Part shown: piece by piece, positions 1 through 12,841 of the stretch
Layout of the letters: each line of letters begins with the position of its first letter
How positions within the stretch are numbered: the first letter of the stretch is position 1
NCBI GenBank assembly: GCA_020726505.1
Contig: JAHLEZ010000023.1
Span: 186,001 to 250,000 of the forward strand
Length of the DNA stretch: 64,000 bases
DNA from: Leptodontidium sp. MPI-SDFR-AT-0119
Lineage: Eukaryota; Ascomycota; Leotiomycetes; Helotiales; Leptodontidiaceae
Direction of reading: 5' to 3'
Position numbers and translations under genes: made by a program
Notes under the pieces: model-generated
Database searches by the model: none
The model's input: only the letters and a program-made list of their open reading frames with translations
Told to the model about the DNA's origin: nothing

Positions 1-886
1 TTCGAGCTCCTTCTCCGGATTCCTTGCGTGGGCGGCGCATCTTGTGAGGTTGAGAAGCGGTTTGTTGGAGGGCGGTGGCGGAACTGTGCGGATTCATCGC
101 CGGTCAGGACGCGCCGAGGTGCTGCCCCGACTGGTGAGGACGGTTTTGCTGGCGACGACGTGTCCTCTGGCATCGTGGTGATGTGGAGAGAAGGTTGGAA
201 ATGAGGCTGCGGACCCGACGCGAAATGAGGGCGGAGGAGGCGAACCTGGGGATGCTTGGCTTGGCTGGTTGTTTAATGACGCACAGGCAAGGGCCAGTGA
301 TCCGCAGCAGGGGCCAGGATGTGAGATGATGTCGATGCTCTGTTGATTGAAGACTTTCTCTCCCCAAGAAATTATCCGTTGAACAGAAGTACGGGAAGTC
401 AAGTGCCGTGCTGAATAGTTTATTGAGGTTGAGCAAAGTTAAGTGTGCTATTAAATAGGTTTCGTCATTGATTGCTCGATCGATCAAGAGCTGAGCCTAC
501 AGTAGCTCCGAGTATTTGGCCTCAGTGCATCATGCCGAGCATGACCTGCATGAAACGAATCAACATCCCGCAGCCCCGAGTAGGGAGCTTCCCGCCGAGG
601 GGTGGGCGATATGCAGGCACCTGAAGAATGAGTGGGTACTGCGTTGTTCTTGTGGCAGGGGGTTTGGAAGTGGTGCTCTCATATCAGCGAGAACTCATGG
701 AGGAAGTTCTTTCAAAACAATAAACACTAAAATGGCTAGATACACAGGGAGTGCATAAGTATACTTCACCTATCCGCATCCTCCAGCGCCATCATATATC
801 ATCAATATTAATATTCCATAAATGTTGTTCCTTCTCTTCAACACATTCCCCAAACCCACATGGTTAGGGTGGCCTTGAGATCTTGA
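1..886. other. Left-edge intergenic DNA
   Basis: I see no convincing gene here. The two overlapping open frames on the minus strand (94-487) have no recognisable domain, no splice continuation and a low-complexity Ser/Arg/Pro composition. The right end is the presumed 3' flank of the P450 gene. Confidence 0.5.
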
Positions 887-2986
887 TCAATAACAACCCC
901 AAAACCTCTCTGTCCCCCTCTCCACAAATCTAACAGGCACTTCATCACCCGGCAACATCTGCAGCGTAATCATCTGCTCACTCCTCCTCATCACCTTATC
1001 CGCCCTCTCGATAGCCTTCTCGTACAATACCCTCCTCTCCTCCCTCCCCATCCTCTCAACCTCCTCATCGCTCGCCCAACTCGACACATCCAGTTCCACA
1101 CTGTGCTTCTGGAAGACAGTAGACAACACCGCCGTGCTCTCAACCTGAGCAAATCGTCGGCCAGGACAAGCACGTTGGCCTTCCGAGAAGGAGATATATG
1201 ATCCTTTGATAGGCTTAAAAAGTGATGCAGCACCAGAAGTCTCAAAGGATGCGGTTTCCAATCCATCTACATTGTCCTTCTCGCCCTTCTCGAGAACTTG
1301 GGAGGAATCACTACCAGGAATGCCCCGAGGTAGCCACCGTTCTGGCATGAAGTCGTTTGGCGAATCGGGCCAATATCTCGGGTTCCGATTCGTGCCCACG
1401 ACATTGAGATGGAGGAACATCTTGTCGGGGAAGGTAATCTGCTTGCCATCCATAATGACGGTCTGCTCCCCATTAGCTTGTTTAGGAATGTTAAGGATGG
1501 CTGGTACCAGTCTCAATTCCTCTAACAGCACGGCTCCGACCATGGAATTGTAGAGACGAGGCATGTCGTTCAGGTAAGAGAATTCCGAAGTGGGTTTTGA
1601 GCCCAGGATACAGTCGATGTCGGCTTGCATGCGGCGCTGAGCGGAAATATTCATCGCCAGTAGAAGGATGCTGAAGTGGATGTTGTTGGCCGTCGTTTCA
1701 TGGCCAGCAAATAGAAAGATGAATGAGTTGCCGAGGATTTCCTCTCGGCTCAGCGTTGCTTGTGTTGAGTTTGCGGCCTTGGAGTCTGGACCTGTTTCTG
1801 TGTAGTTGGCCTTGATCATCGGCCCTGCATAATATGAGCTCAGCAATTTTAGTAGCGACGGAGCAACATACCCAGTAGATCCATTGTCCCCTTCTCACTT
1901 TCTCCCAAATTCATCTGCTTCTTCTTGATGTCAAGTAGTTCCCCAAAATATGTCATACATTCATTGAAAGCCTGATACGCTGATTGATGAACTTTGAAAG
2001 GAGATTTCTCTGTAAAACAATTAGACTGGAGTCTGGAGGCATCATATGGCACTTACTCAACACCCAGGGTGGGAATATAACAAACCAAATGAGATACCTC
2101 AAAAGATGCGTTAATCCTTCCTGAAAAGACAGCTCATGTCTTCCACTAAGTGTCTTATCACTGAAACCAGGTATTCCTCTCCCACCAAGCTTTTCTTCCC
2201 CCTCATTTGGCCAAAGTGTTGGAACTCCAAACCCAGCTGCACAGATTACGTGCAGACTGAGTGTTGCAGAATCTTCAGCTGTATTCCCAACTGTCATCCT
2301 GCCGCTTGTATTCCCCTTCTTCTCAGCCCACAAGTTCATCATGCCTTCAGCCTGCCGAACGCTCTCCTCGAACACCAGTCTGTTACTCTTCTCCGAGAAA
2401 CTTGGTCCGACAATCTTCCTATGTCTCTTCCATTCCTGCCCTTCTTGTGTCAAGATCGACTTCCCAAACAGGTCAACAATCTTGTACCGTTCAACTGGCT
2501 TGAGGAAGTCGGTTTTCCGAGTCGTTATCTGTGTACCCAGTTCGGCATTGGAGGTTTTGAGGTAAATTATAAAGGGCGTAACGACGAGATATGTGTCGCC
2601 ATATTTTCCTTCTGCGACTCGTGGTAGGGACCAAGAAACCTGGCGATCGATGAGCCTGCCGAGATGTAAGCTATCGAAATAGGAATCTATGGAAGAACAT
2701 ACCAGAGCCATCCCCAATTTTTTATTTTAGGAACGCGGCGAAGGACGGGTCCCAAGGTCTCTGCAAGGAACACCCAACCATATCCAATTGGGTAGAAGGC
2801 TACAACTTGCTGTTAGCCAGACAGCGAAGAAACAGATCCCCAGCACCCCAAACCATACTCACGGCCAACAAGATATGGTAACCCAGTCCTTTTCGCATGG
2901 CGAATATTGGTCCATAAACAGATTGTATACTTTCCAATCCCATACGTCACCAGCAAAATAATCGTGAAGTTGACAATGCCGACCAT
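887..2986 (-). CDS. Cytochrome P450 monooxygenase, five exons
   Basis: This is a haem-thiolate monooxygenase, predicted to sit in the ER membrane and to use electrons from NADPH-P450 reductase. Exons are 2986-2863, 2799-2703, 2655-2057, 2009-1872 and 1824-887, with introns of 47-63 bp; phases agree and give about 631 aa. The N-terminus (MVGIVNFTIILLVTYGIG) is a membrane anchor. The I-helix motif AGHETT lies near residue 359, followed by the ExxR motif EELR and then PERW. The haem loop FSEGQRACPGRRFA has its cysteine near residue 539. The protein is longer than the usual 500-550 aa because of an acidic/Ser-rich insert between PERW and the haem loop and an extended charged C-terminal part. The substrate and CYP family cannot be told from sequence alone. 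No other biosynthetic-cluster gene lies next to it, so a secondary-metabolite role is not implied. Confidence 0.93.
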
Positions 2987-4090
2987 TTCGTCCTCACGAC
3001 CCCAAGAACTTCTCAACCAAGAGTTCCCAAAAACAAGTTGTAGAAAGAAAGCTTCGCCTGAGGAAAACCAAGTCTGAGAAGGCGAAGAGAAAATAGCAGT
3101 TGAAGGAAATGCAGGGACAGCAGCTGGGTTGCGCTGCGCGGAGCTGAGCTGAGGTCAAGATGAGATGAGACGACCAGAAACACAAGCAACCCCACTTGGA
3201 ATCATCTCCAATCCAGCCCCTCTTTATCCCGATCCTCAGCCGTCCCTATCAGAAGCTTATTTGATACAGCGTATAGAACGCTAGCTGATTGCTTGGTGAG
3301 AAGTGCTCTGTGTCACCTGTTTCGGAGGTGGCAATTCCGCTCACCAGTCACCAGCCGTTGCTCGTACAAGCTGACTCGCTTGGCGGCTAATAACTTACAT
3401 GGTTGGCTGGTGAGCCTTTGAGGCTCAAATGTGTATGCATATTGAGATGAGCCATTGCAGGGGTTTCTGGACTTCCAGTTGAATGCTGGAGATGGACTGA
3501 GGGGAGGGGACTTGAAACAGAGACCGCGAATCTGACGACAGCGGAGGTTTGAAGTGTGAATGGAGGTGATAGAATGCTTCGTACTGGAATAGTTTCCTGG
3601 TATGAAATTTCACATATTTTGCTGTCCTCCATCTTTAGAATGGAAGAGGGCCAAAGAGAAGAATAAGTTCGTTCTTGAGAATAAACGACGTTCAGAATTC
3701 AGGGGTATTTGTAGATACATAGGCCAGTCACGTGGCATTCTCTTTAGCGCCTTGGCTTCTTTTGCCCAGACCCTCTTCCCTTCCTTCGATCATCCGTTTC
3801 AGTCCCATATCCCTGATACATACGTTATCACCACAGAAGCCATCCAGTTTCTCCCGCAGGTCTTCTACTCTGCACCAAGAAGCCAATTGCCGTCTGCATT
3901 GGGCTTCTTCGGAGACTGATGAGAAGCCTAATCATGTCTCGTCTTTGAAGTTAGAACCTGGTCTTCGCGCCTACACTATTGTTGATCCTTTCTCTACTTC
4001 CAATCTCTTTCTCTATCTTGGGTCTCCTTCGTCTTTGTTGTTGAATTCTGCCTTCCAGTTAATCTCGTGCTGTATTGTAGCCCAACAGGT
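2987..4090. other. Intergenic: P450 promoter and Hsp70-like 3' flank
   Basis: This stretch lies upstream of the minus-strand P450 start and downstream of the Hsp70-like stop. Open frames within it are short, overlapping and without domain signal. It presumably carries the P450 promoter and 5' UTR, but I recognise no specific site. Confidence 0.5.
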
Positions 4091-6261
4091 CTAGAGAATG
4101 GAACGCCGATGCATTTGTCTTGATTGTGCTCGTGGCACCATGGCCATCGGCGGCTCTTCTGCAGAGTACAAATCTGGTATTTCAGGCGCAGCTTCGGGAG
4201 GAGGAGCGGCATATGGTGGAGGGCTCGGAGCAGCTTCTTCGTTCCCCGCTGCAAATGGCGGGTTTACCTGGAGGGCTCGTTGCCTCTGACCATTGAAGTA
4301 TGCAGCAAATTCCAACATGGTACCACAGGGCTTCATCTCAACTTGGAAGTCAAGACTCTTCCATACCTCGCCCTCCCGATTCGTGTATTGCGGCAGCTGA
4401 TCAAAGGGTGTGTTGACTTGGCATACGATCTCTCCTTCAACTCTGACATCGTCATCTTTCCGCCGAGGAGGATTCTCCCGGTCACATTTCAAGAGGGTGA
4501 CTGTGAAACGTTGGCGTGGAAGGGAGCTTCTGATTTTGCGGCTCCAGTCTAATTTGATAACCTGCTGGTCCCCAACGTTTTCGTTCGTCTGGACGTACCA
4601 GTGCATTTGGTTAACAGCACACTCTTCACCCAGAGCCGCGATGAACTGCTTGTCTTGTTCGCTGTGGATAGTGGAGTTGAATGGCTCGATCATCGCAATA
4701 CCGTAGGATGTTCTCACCACCCTCGAGACTATATGGGCTCTCATCACGAAATCTCCATCATGTCTGTTCAGAATGGCGGCTTTCAGTAATGCACCACGGC
4801 AGATCGCTTCCCATGCTCGATCTTGTGGCGGGCGCCGAACTTCAATCCCTGGGCTGATTTTGCGGACTTCTTGTTGCAGTCGGGTATAGAGATATGGACT
4901 TTGGCCGAAACCTCCCACCAAAAATACTGCTTTTGGCAATTTTCTCACCCGCTGTTGCGTCTTGTGGATTTGCTCAAGCACCAGTTGAACAATCTGGTTG
5001 ATCGGGCCATCAAACGCACTCGAGATATCGGTCCTGATGTTCTGTCAGACCAAAAGTTTGGAATGATGAAGTTATAAATACCTCTGAAGACGCAGCTCGT
5101 GGCCCCTCCTCTGTGGCCTTGGTGCCGTTTTTTTCCTTGGCCACATGTTGAAATTCAGGCTTTGCTTTACTAACACTTGGACAGGCAGGGTTAGACCATA
5201 CTCGCGATCTGCACCGTTAAAGCTTCGCTTCAAGCCATGCTCCCAGTACATCTCCTTCCATTCCCTCATCGTGGAGTCCGCGAGCCGCGCCCACTTCCTC
5301 TCTCCAACCCAGGCACCCATCTTTTGGTCAAAGGCTTCATCGACAAATATTGCACCACATAGTTTGCCAGCACCGCTTACGCATTCAGACATCTCCCACA
5401 TTGTTGTGTTCTCGATTTGGTAAGTGATCAGATCCTGAGATTCGCGTTAGATGATATCTGATCAATGCCGCCGCACAATACTTACTGCTGTTCCTCCCCC
5501 GGCGTCACATATTACGAAAATGTCTCCACTCTAAGAGATGTCAGCCTGAATTACTGAGATAGGGGACTCCACCTACCTCTACTGGATGTCCATCGAAGTC
5601 ATCCATCACAGCTATCGCTGCCGCTTCTGGCTCAGGGCAAAGAGTCAACTTCGTTTCTCCTCCATGCCTCTGATCCAGAATACCGGCCGTGTATGCAGCT
5701 TGTCTCATTCTACTCTGCGCGTACAAAGGCCAAATCGCGGGGAATGTGATGACGACCCGAAAAGGCTGGCCGTCAACTGAGGCTTGCCCAAGAGCTGTCC
5801 GGATAGCCTTCAGTAGGTGCTTCCACAGAAGCCCAAGATAATCGGCAACCACATCTTCAGCCGATTTGTTCAATTTCTTTAGCATCTCCCTTGCTTCCTT
5901 GATATATGCCGAGTCGCGAACTCCCACATCCATGTATGGCGGTCCAATGTCTTCGTCTCTGAGAAGTAGGAGCTTGAACCATTGGAGGGGCTTCTCTTCC
6001 GGTGCTATGTTGAAACCCCACTTGACTTGGTCTCCTTTGTAGAATATCTTCGAGGGGACTTTGGCACTAGTTTTCTGTCCTTCAATTCCGTCCCAGTCCA
6101 TCACCACATTAACGGCTTCAGGCCTTTCGGACCATCCCCAGGCAATCCCCGAGTACCTTCAAAAAGTTAGATTTCATTCTACATTTCATTGGCAGTAGTA
6201 CGAACGTTGTGCCGAAGTCAATCCCCACAAGCAAATGTCCCCTAGGCCGAGTTGCCATCAT
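4091..6261 (-). CDS. Fungal Hsp70-like ATPase (actin-like ATPase domain)
   Basis: Five exons (6261-6206, 6156-5577, 5530-5486, 5434-5082, 5033-4091) join in phase to about 658 aa. Two ATGs are adjacent at 6261 and 6258, so the start is uncertain by one residue. Hsp70-fold nucleotide motifs are present in order: phosphate-1 GIDFGTTYSG near residue 13, phosphate-2 DAGGGTADLITYQ near residue 221, and the adenosine motif VGGFGQSPYL near residue 384. After the ATPase part the protein does not resemble a canonical Hsp70 substrate-binding domain and ends in a Pro/Ala/Glu-rich tail. It lacks an ER signal and an EEVD tail. This matches the diverged, HSPA12-like Hsp70 relatives that are expanded in filamentous ascomycetes. 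Partners are unknown, and it should not be assumed to be a general chaperone. Confidence 0.88.
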
Positions 6262-7103
6262 TCGTAGTCTTCTGCAAACCTTTGCCTGAAGAGTCTCCAG
6301 TTCTGAGGTACACGCACATTTCAGAGAATGATCGGCAAAGAGTATTTCATAAAGCAGGCGCTGACGATCTTACAGTCCAGTCCAGTGCTCATAAAGTGAA
6401 ATTTCTCTCAACTTGAACGGGGCTCAGTCATGGCCATTTCTGCAGCCTACACAAGGCAGAATGCAGGACATCTTTTTGAGAGCTCCAAATCGTCGAGGGC
6501 TCGGTCTGAAGTCTCAGAGGGCGTTTGCTAAGTTCCGCACAGCCTTTCGACTCGATCGCTATTGGGCTGTGAGTAGGCTGCGCAGCATCTCATGGCAAAA
6601 GTGCAAAGACTTTGGCAGAGGCTCTGTGTCTCACCAGCTTTGATTTCATTTGTTGTTTTATATGTCGGCTGCATTAGATGTGCTCCAGAAACGGACACAG
6701 CAGGCTATGGGGCGTTTGTGGATGAGGCTGCGCGCGAACTGCCCGTGTCTTGGCTAAATGTTTCGATAATTCACTGCGCGTTCTGCTTAAATCTCAGCCT
6801 CACTCACCAAAATTTGATCTTATTTACGGTAATCTGGTGGTTCTCAAACCTCTGTGGTGTCTTTGGTCTCAGTCTTCCATGTGGGCTCATCACACCCTTG
6901 AATTCCTTGTGTCACAGCCTAGCAAGCAACTCCTCTAGGCATTATCTGAACGCATGCATGCTTGTTGGATTCTCAAAGTAGGCTACGCCAGAGCTCCGTA
7001 GCCATGTAGCTCTAGAAATTCCATTGCTTCAAGTTTTTCTGCTTGATTCGACAACATCAGAACCAGAACTGGACGCAGTCCCAATTTCTACATTTTCGCC
7101 ATC
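6262..7103. promoter_or_regulatory. Divergent intergenic region, probable bidirectional promoter
   Basis: The Hsp70-like gene reads left from 6261 and the coiled-coil gene reads right from 7104, so both promoters must lie in these 840 bp. Open frames here are short and have no domain signal. I saw no canonical heat-shock element array or clear TATA box, so the call rests on gene geometry. Confidence 0.45.
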
Positions 7104-9243
7104 ATGCCAAACACAGAGTCTCTTCGGAATGTGGAAAACGGCCTCGACAACGCAAGTTTCCAGTCACACACCGATAGTCGAAAATGGAAAGGAAAGGGTA
7201 GGAACAAGTTGTCAAGCTGGAAAAAGAAGCTTATTGGTGTGGATCAGCACAATCAACATGACGAGGGTGAGGATCATCAACATAGCTTTGAAGGGTTAGC
7301 GAACAAGACGTTGAGACACACAAACTCGTTACAGGTATCTGTATGTTCAACCAGATTTCCTCATATTTGTTTCTGATCATGGCTAGAACGACCAGAGACA
7401 AGGCGTGCCAGTAAAGAATGAAGATACAGTCAACGGAGATTTGATCTTGACAGGGGAGTCGAGGACTCCAATCGCAGATTCTCAGATAGCGAGGAGGAAT
7501 TCGACGGCCTTGAGTGGGGCTTCTGGGGCTGCCACACAGATTGAACAAGATAACTTTCTCGCGAGATGTGTGGTTCTACAGGGCCAGGCCGAAAAATATT
7601 GCGATGAAAGCCACGTGGCCAATCTCGAATGCAGCAAACTTCAAGACGAAGTCTCGCGCCTACGAACAGAGCGAGACAAATTCCAGGAGAAGCACACAAA
7701 CCTGCACACAATGTATGCAAAGTTGGACATCGACGCGGGACACCTTCGAAATGATAGGGATAAGCTACACAATGACAATGCACAACTCCAAGTCGACTTC
7801 AATCATCTGCAAATCGAAAATGAGCGATTGGCTAAGCAATACCGACAACTAGAGGGCGACATGGAGAAGAAAGCAAAGGACATCCGCCAAGCAAGAAAAA
7901 CCCTTGATGACGAGAAGGAAAAATGGCGCCGACACAACGAAGTAGTCTCAGATCTCAGCGGCCAGCTTGATTCCCTTCAAGAGAAAGTCAATGAACAAGA
8001 GGTGGTGATATCGCTTGTGAAGAAGGAACGAAACGGTTTGAAGCCAATCGTGGCCAGCTATGACAAACTCGAGATTCAACACAAGGCTACGCTAGTACAA
8101 CTCGATCGGTGCAAAGCTGAGCTTCTAGACTGCCAACAAAACTACGATGACATGAAATCCAAGCACTCAACTGCCAGTGATGACCTTAAAAGACTAATGC
8201 TCGAAAGTCGCTCTACGCTCGGCGACGACTTCTTCATCCGCAACTTCCAAGGCTTGCAAGGCGCGATCCGACAATGGGCAAACGAATTTTTCCGAGGCGA
8301 GGAGAAGAAGATGTGGAGAGCTCAGTACCCCCACAAACATCAAGTCATTCATGCCGAGCTCTTGGAGCTGACTGCCGACGCGAAAGATCTCCTTATGTTT
8401 TCTGAGACCGGCTCCGGACGTTCTGTCATGTGCGAGGCTTACGTCTGGAGGTACATCGAGGAACAGATCTTTGACAGCAATCCCGCTGAACACTCCAAAG
8501 GGATGCATTGGGCTCACAATGTACGGTCCGACCTGTGCCGACTGGAGCGATTCCTTCGTCCTGGTAAGCTCACTCAGATTGCAGATGGAAAACCACACTA
8601 ACAACCCCGTAGGACAACGACGGTCAGATGCGGAACAGAGAATGTTCCGTAAATGGAAAGCGAGCACTTCGAAGCTCATCATAAACCGACTCCATCCCTC
8701 CAATGACTCAAGTCGAATTGCAATAGACCCGAAGATTCACTCCTGGCTTGTTGACCACGCCTTGGATGTCCTTCGCCCGTGGATGACTAGTGACAATGAG
8801 CGCGCTTGTATCGAAGACCTTGAGGCCATCGTTCAATCGGCCATCGACTTTGACTCACATATGAACGAGTAAGCACTATATTTACAGATTCATCCCCCGA
8901 GAGGTGCTCTCTAAGATCAATTTGCTGACTTTGAGACAGGCAATGGTCATTCATGTACGTCGCTACCAAGCCTTTGGGCTCCACTTCGCGTCATGGTTTT
9001 CCCTTCGAGAGTGAAATGATGGAGCCCATCAGAAACGACATGCAAATGTTCGTTGGTGATTCAGTTGGCATGGTCGTGTCTCCGGCATTGGTCAGAATGG
9101 GAACGGCGAACGCGGACAATTACCACCTGCAGACGATTCTGGTGAAAAGTAAGGTGATACCGCAAGGCTTTTCTGCTCGATCACAAAGGAGTAAGAATGG
9201 CAAGACTGCAGGATTGGTGACGCAAAGTTTGCAGAAATGGTAG
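7104..9243 (+). CDS. Long coiled-coil protein with conserved fungal C-terminal domain
   Basis: Four exons (7104-7334, 7387-8563, 8613-8868, 8940-9243) join in phase to about 655 aa. Introns are 52, 49 and 71 bp; the second has a CACTAAC branch site. The first ~120 residues are polar and basic. Roughly residues 125-350 form an almost unbroken heptad-rich coiled coil with many Leu, Lys, Glu and Gln. The remaining ~300 residues are globular and contain a Trp/Phe-rich stretch (FEATURES such as FFIRNFQGLQGAIRQWANEF). There is no signal peptide or membrane segment, so it is probably cytosolic or cytoskeletal. I recognise the layout as common in filamentous ascomycetes but not a named family. Coiled-coil composition would give spurious myosin/involucrin-type database hits, so such names should not be trusted. 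Confidence 0.85.
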
Positions 9244-9402
9244 ATTACATGATATTGTCATCAAGGAATAATTTGGATAGCTCAGTTTGCCCCTTTCCGC
9301 ATCGCTATGTCCCGTTTCTCTCTCCACCAAGGCTCAGAAACCCGCCAATGAACAATTGAAATTACGTCTAGAAAAAAATCATATCACACCTGCACGGTTT
9401 CC

Positions 9403-11901
9403 TCAAGATAAGAAATTGGTAGAAATGCCTAGTTTAAAGTTAGTGCTCCGTGGTAGTTAGAAGGAACGGAGATCATACCCAATATAGCAGCAATAGACCA
9501 AAGTGTTCCTGTGAAGCCAAGTCTGGGTGGACAGAACCTGTCTCCAGCAGCATACACGAAGCCTGCCCAGAACAACCACTGTGCAATATACGAAATAATA
9601 CCTAGAAAGAAAGCCAGCCCCACAATGTAGGGTTGAAGGTCTTTGAAGGTCGTAGGGAAGTGATCACTGGGATTGTAAGGCGGAGACGGCGTTCTCCTCG
9701 GATCATTAACCTCGTCTGGGTCATTGTACGCAGCACCATGATATCGCGTATCTGGGAATGCATTCGATGGAGGGTTCACACGCTGGATGTAGACTGGATC
9801 TTGGATCTCTTCTGCAGAAACAGGGCGGCTTCTTTGGGGGATGTTGTCCTCCCGGTAGGATTCTCGACTGGTGTATCCTGGGCTCAGGGACTGCGGAAAA
9901 TCTCCCGGCCGCATCTGTGTCATCTCAGGATTGACTGGCAGTGCGTGATATCCGTGGCTCCGCGACCTTGGAGGAGGAGGACTATCTCGACTAACTGATG
10001 AGACGGTTGCAGATGCTTGAGGAAAGTCCCCAGGTCGCATTGGAAGGGCGTCGTATGCTGACGAACTTGACCCGCCATCCGTGGCACTTGAAGTACCACC
10101 ACCATCCCGTCGAATATTTTGGAGTCCAGGAGGTATCCCATCAGGTCCGTAGCTCACGTCAGGACCCGCACCTCCTCGAAGATTGTGCCTCTCGTCTTCA
10201 GGCTGATCGGCCTCGCCACGGACAATGTATCCTTCTCGAATGAGGTGTGTTTCATCGATGGTTGGTGGTCGATGTGTTCGTCTTGAGGTTCGTCTCGACG
10301 GAGCAGTACTTCTTCTCCAGCTTCTCATTCTTCTCGGCTGGACACTTTCTGGAATTGTAGTAGCTGCAACATGTCTAAGCCAGCTTTTGGTGGTGGCATA
10401 GAAATGCATCAGCGCCGCATGCCAAACCAGAAATATAGCCCAAGCAAAGACCACACCAAAACCTGCAACGAGCCAGAACATGGCTCCAATATACATATCC
10501 CTAGCTTCCATGCCCCTGAAGAAAGGTGTGAGGTGGTTGTTGATATAGAACCCCTTCTCGACGCCAACATGGGCTGTCTTGCCGAGGAAGTAGGAGCCCA
10601 AACACTGCATGATGATTTCGCCCACGGCAGCACTTACGCCTACTCTGTTCACGGCAACAGCTCCAGTCTGGAATGCTTCCGTTCCAGCCCTCAGATGGAA
10701 ATATTTCGTCAACCAAGAGTCGGGAAATAGGGATAGGAGGCAAGCAAGCCACCCTAGTCGTGGTCGACAACAAAAGAGTAGCGCCAGTAAAGGTGCAGGG
10801 ACATGTTCGTAACCTGGCGTATTCTTGATGATATAGGCGGTAGCAAAGTTTGCACCCCTGATAAATAGTCAGAATTCTTTATTTGGAGATTACAACATCG
10901 AGCCATCGACTTACAATTGGATACCTGCAAACAAGATAGCGATGAGGATCGTGCTGATCACTGTCCCTGTACCACCTCCATTCCCAGAAGCGCAGAAGAT
11001 GAACTTGAAGAAATGGCTCATCCCTTTCTTCAGCAGCTTGATTGGTAGCAAGATTCCCAAGATGATTCGGACGATCAGCCGACGGTGAGTCCTCTCTTTC
11101 TCTCTGATGATCCAGATCGTCAATGAAGCATAAAACACAGTAAACAGCAAGAACACGATATTCTCAATAACGAAAAGACCAAGATACAAAGGCTTTGCAG
11201 AACATCGCGGGTGGTCATCGCCGTCCTTTATGTTATTCGCACTCACAGTCCAGTTCCAAGCGAAGAGGTAGTCGATCCAATCTCTCTTTGCCTGACCATC
11301 GAAATACTCGAATTGTGTTCTCCAAGACTCATTGCATGTGGTTTCGATCCATTTAGCTAGACTCGCAGGCTCATCGCCTTCTATACAGCATCCCCCGTTG
11401 CCGAAAAGCCAGGCGTTTGGTGAGACATCGCATGCTGATGTTGCATTGAAGACTGGCCAGCCTGGATTTCGACATGCTCGGTCGTCTGAGCAATGAGAGC
11501 ACCAGTCATTTTCGCTTTGCCATTTCTTGTTCAGGATGGTCCAGATAGGGAAGCATCCGGAATTTGGGTCACAGTTCCTGCCGATGTTAGAAGAAACTTT
11601 TTAATAAGAAGCAGTGAAATTCTCTGGTTTTGATTTGATTTTACACCCGTGGTAGAGGGTAAGTACACAGATGTATTGAGTTTGAATGAACTTTGCAGCT
11701 GGCTTACGATGACATTGACGTGAGAGGGGTTGATCCGCAGCCGCCCTTGAAACATGTTGGTGCATTTCCCAGGATATCTGGGAATTGATTGTAGGTAATG
11801 AGGTCTCCACAAGTGGAATTCAAAGCCTGTATTGGATTTGCTAAGAGAACCAACGCTATCCAAGAAATGGATTTCCAGTATGGTTCAAATGACGGAGGCA
11901 T
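9403..11901 (-). CDS. Multi-pass membrane protein with Cys-rich outer domain
   Basis: Exons 11901-11708, 11577-10915 and 10857-9479, plus a probable last exon 9428-9403, give about 753 aa. If the final 50-bp GTATGA...TAG intron (9429-9478) is not spliced, the frame stops at 9429 and gives 761 aa. An in-frame ATG 21 bp upstream (11922) is possible. The N-terminus is a signal peptide ending near NPIQA. A luminal/extracellular domain of about 230 residues follows, with many cysteines and N-glycosylation sequons. Then come about six hydrophobic helices, a ~230-residue disordered Arg/Ser/Pro-rich cytosolic loop that holds a twice-repeated motif (MRPGDFPQ), and two last hydrophobic helices. No transporter or receptor motif is visible. 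I do not recognise the family; a cell-surface or ER-derived role is an inference from topology. Confidence 0.8.
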
Positions 11902-12841
11902 CTTGTTGTTTCTTGAATTCATTCAAACTGGGTCACAGAGAAACTGTAAACAGCGTGAAACAGCGTGAAACAGCGTGTTTATCGACCACCTTTCTCTCAA
12001 GCCCTCCACGGACGAAATGGACTTCGATCACATGAACTTTGCAGTAAGGCTTCACCATGGTGAGCCTCATATCAAGACTGGCCGAGCTTTGAGGAAGAAG
12101 GAAACGGAGGCTGGGTAACGCACATTGCAGGATGGCTTCCATTTTCTGCCTCACAGTGGGCTATTTCAAGATGCAATGTGAATTGGCAGACTTTTGTCTA
12201 TTGCTATTGGTGTATTTCGGTGAAGTGGTGTGGTGATGAGCGGGATCAAGAATGAGAGGAGGCTTATGGGGGCTGAAGTAAATACCGTAAACGCGCGGGC
12301 TTGTTATTATTTCCTCAATTGGACGATGTGGCGTAAAGTGGAAATGCCGCTCTTTCAACGGGGCTCTCGTGCATATGGCTCCGGTTCAGCTTTCGGCAGT
12401 TAATGCTTCAGTGCTTCGCAGCCTCGCCTACACGGCCTTGTTTGTTTCGACAGAACTTACCCATCCGAAGGCTTTACTGGCAACTCATAGGAGGTCTTCG
12501 TAATGAGAGCATTGAAAATCTCGAAAGTACTTTCTGCTTTGATTGTAGGGCATTTAACAGTAGAACGAAGAGGATACAAGTTTTCACTTGAGCCTTGTAC
12601 AGTGTGTGGCGCGCTAGTCCCATGCACTGTAACCCCGCTGAGACTACAGGCTGCGCCCCTAAAATCTGCAGCCTGATCACTGTCTCATCTCGTAGAGTCA
12701 CTGAAGGCGCCTGTGGCTTTGAGCCTATCTCGGTTGTGCCAGAAGCTCCAGGTGACCCGAATCAACGACGGCTGTTGTGGAAATCATGAAGCTCTTCATA
12801 TCGACCCCGAATGTTTCTATGAAACTCTTACTCCAAATCTG
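11902..12841. other. Divergent intergenic region between membrane and CFEM genes
   Basis: This is the presumed promoter region for the minus-strand membrane protein and the plus-strand CFEM gene. Apart from a three-copy 10-bp tandem repeat near 11950, I see no recognisable element. Open frames here are short and overlap on both strands. Confidence 0.45.
11948..11977. repeat. Three perfect tandem copies of a 10-bp unit
   Basis: The unit AAACAGCGTG occurs three times head to tail. It lies about 50 bp upstream of the membrane-protein start, in its presumed 5' UTR or core promoter. It may be a simple slippage repeat or a clustered binding site. Confidence 0.85.

Noticed and set aside
887..6261. 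P450 plus neighbours as a secondary-metabolite gene cluster
   Set aside because: No backbone synthase, transporter, tailoring enzyme or regulator is seen nearby; the neighbour is an Hsp70-like protein.
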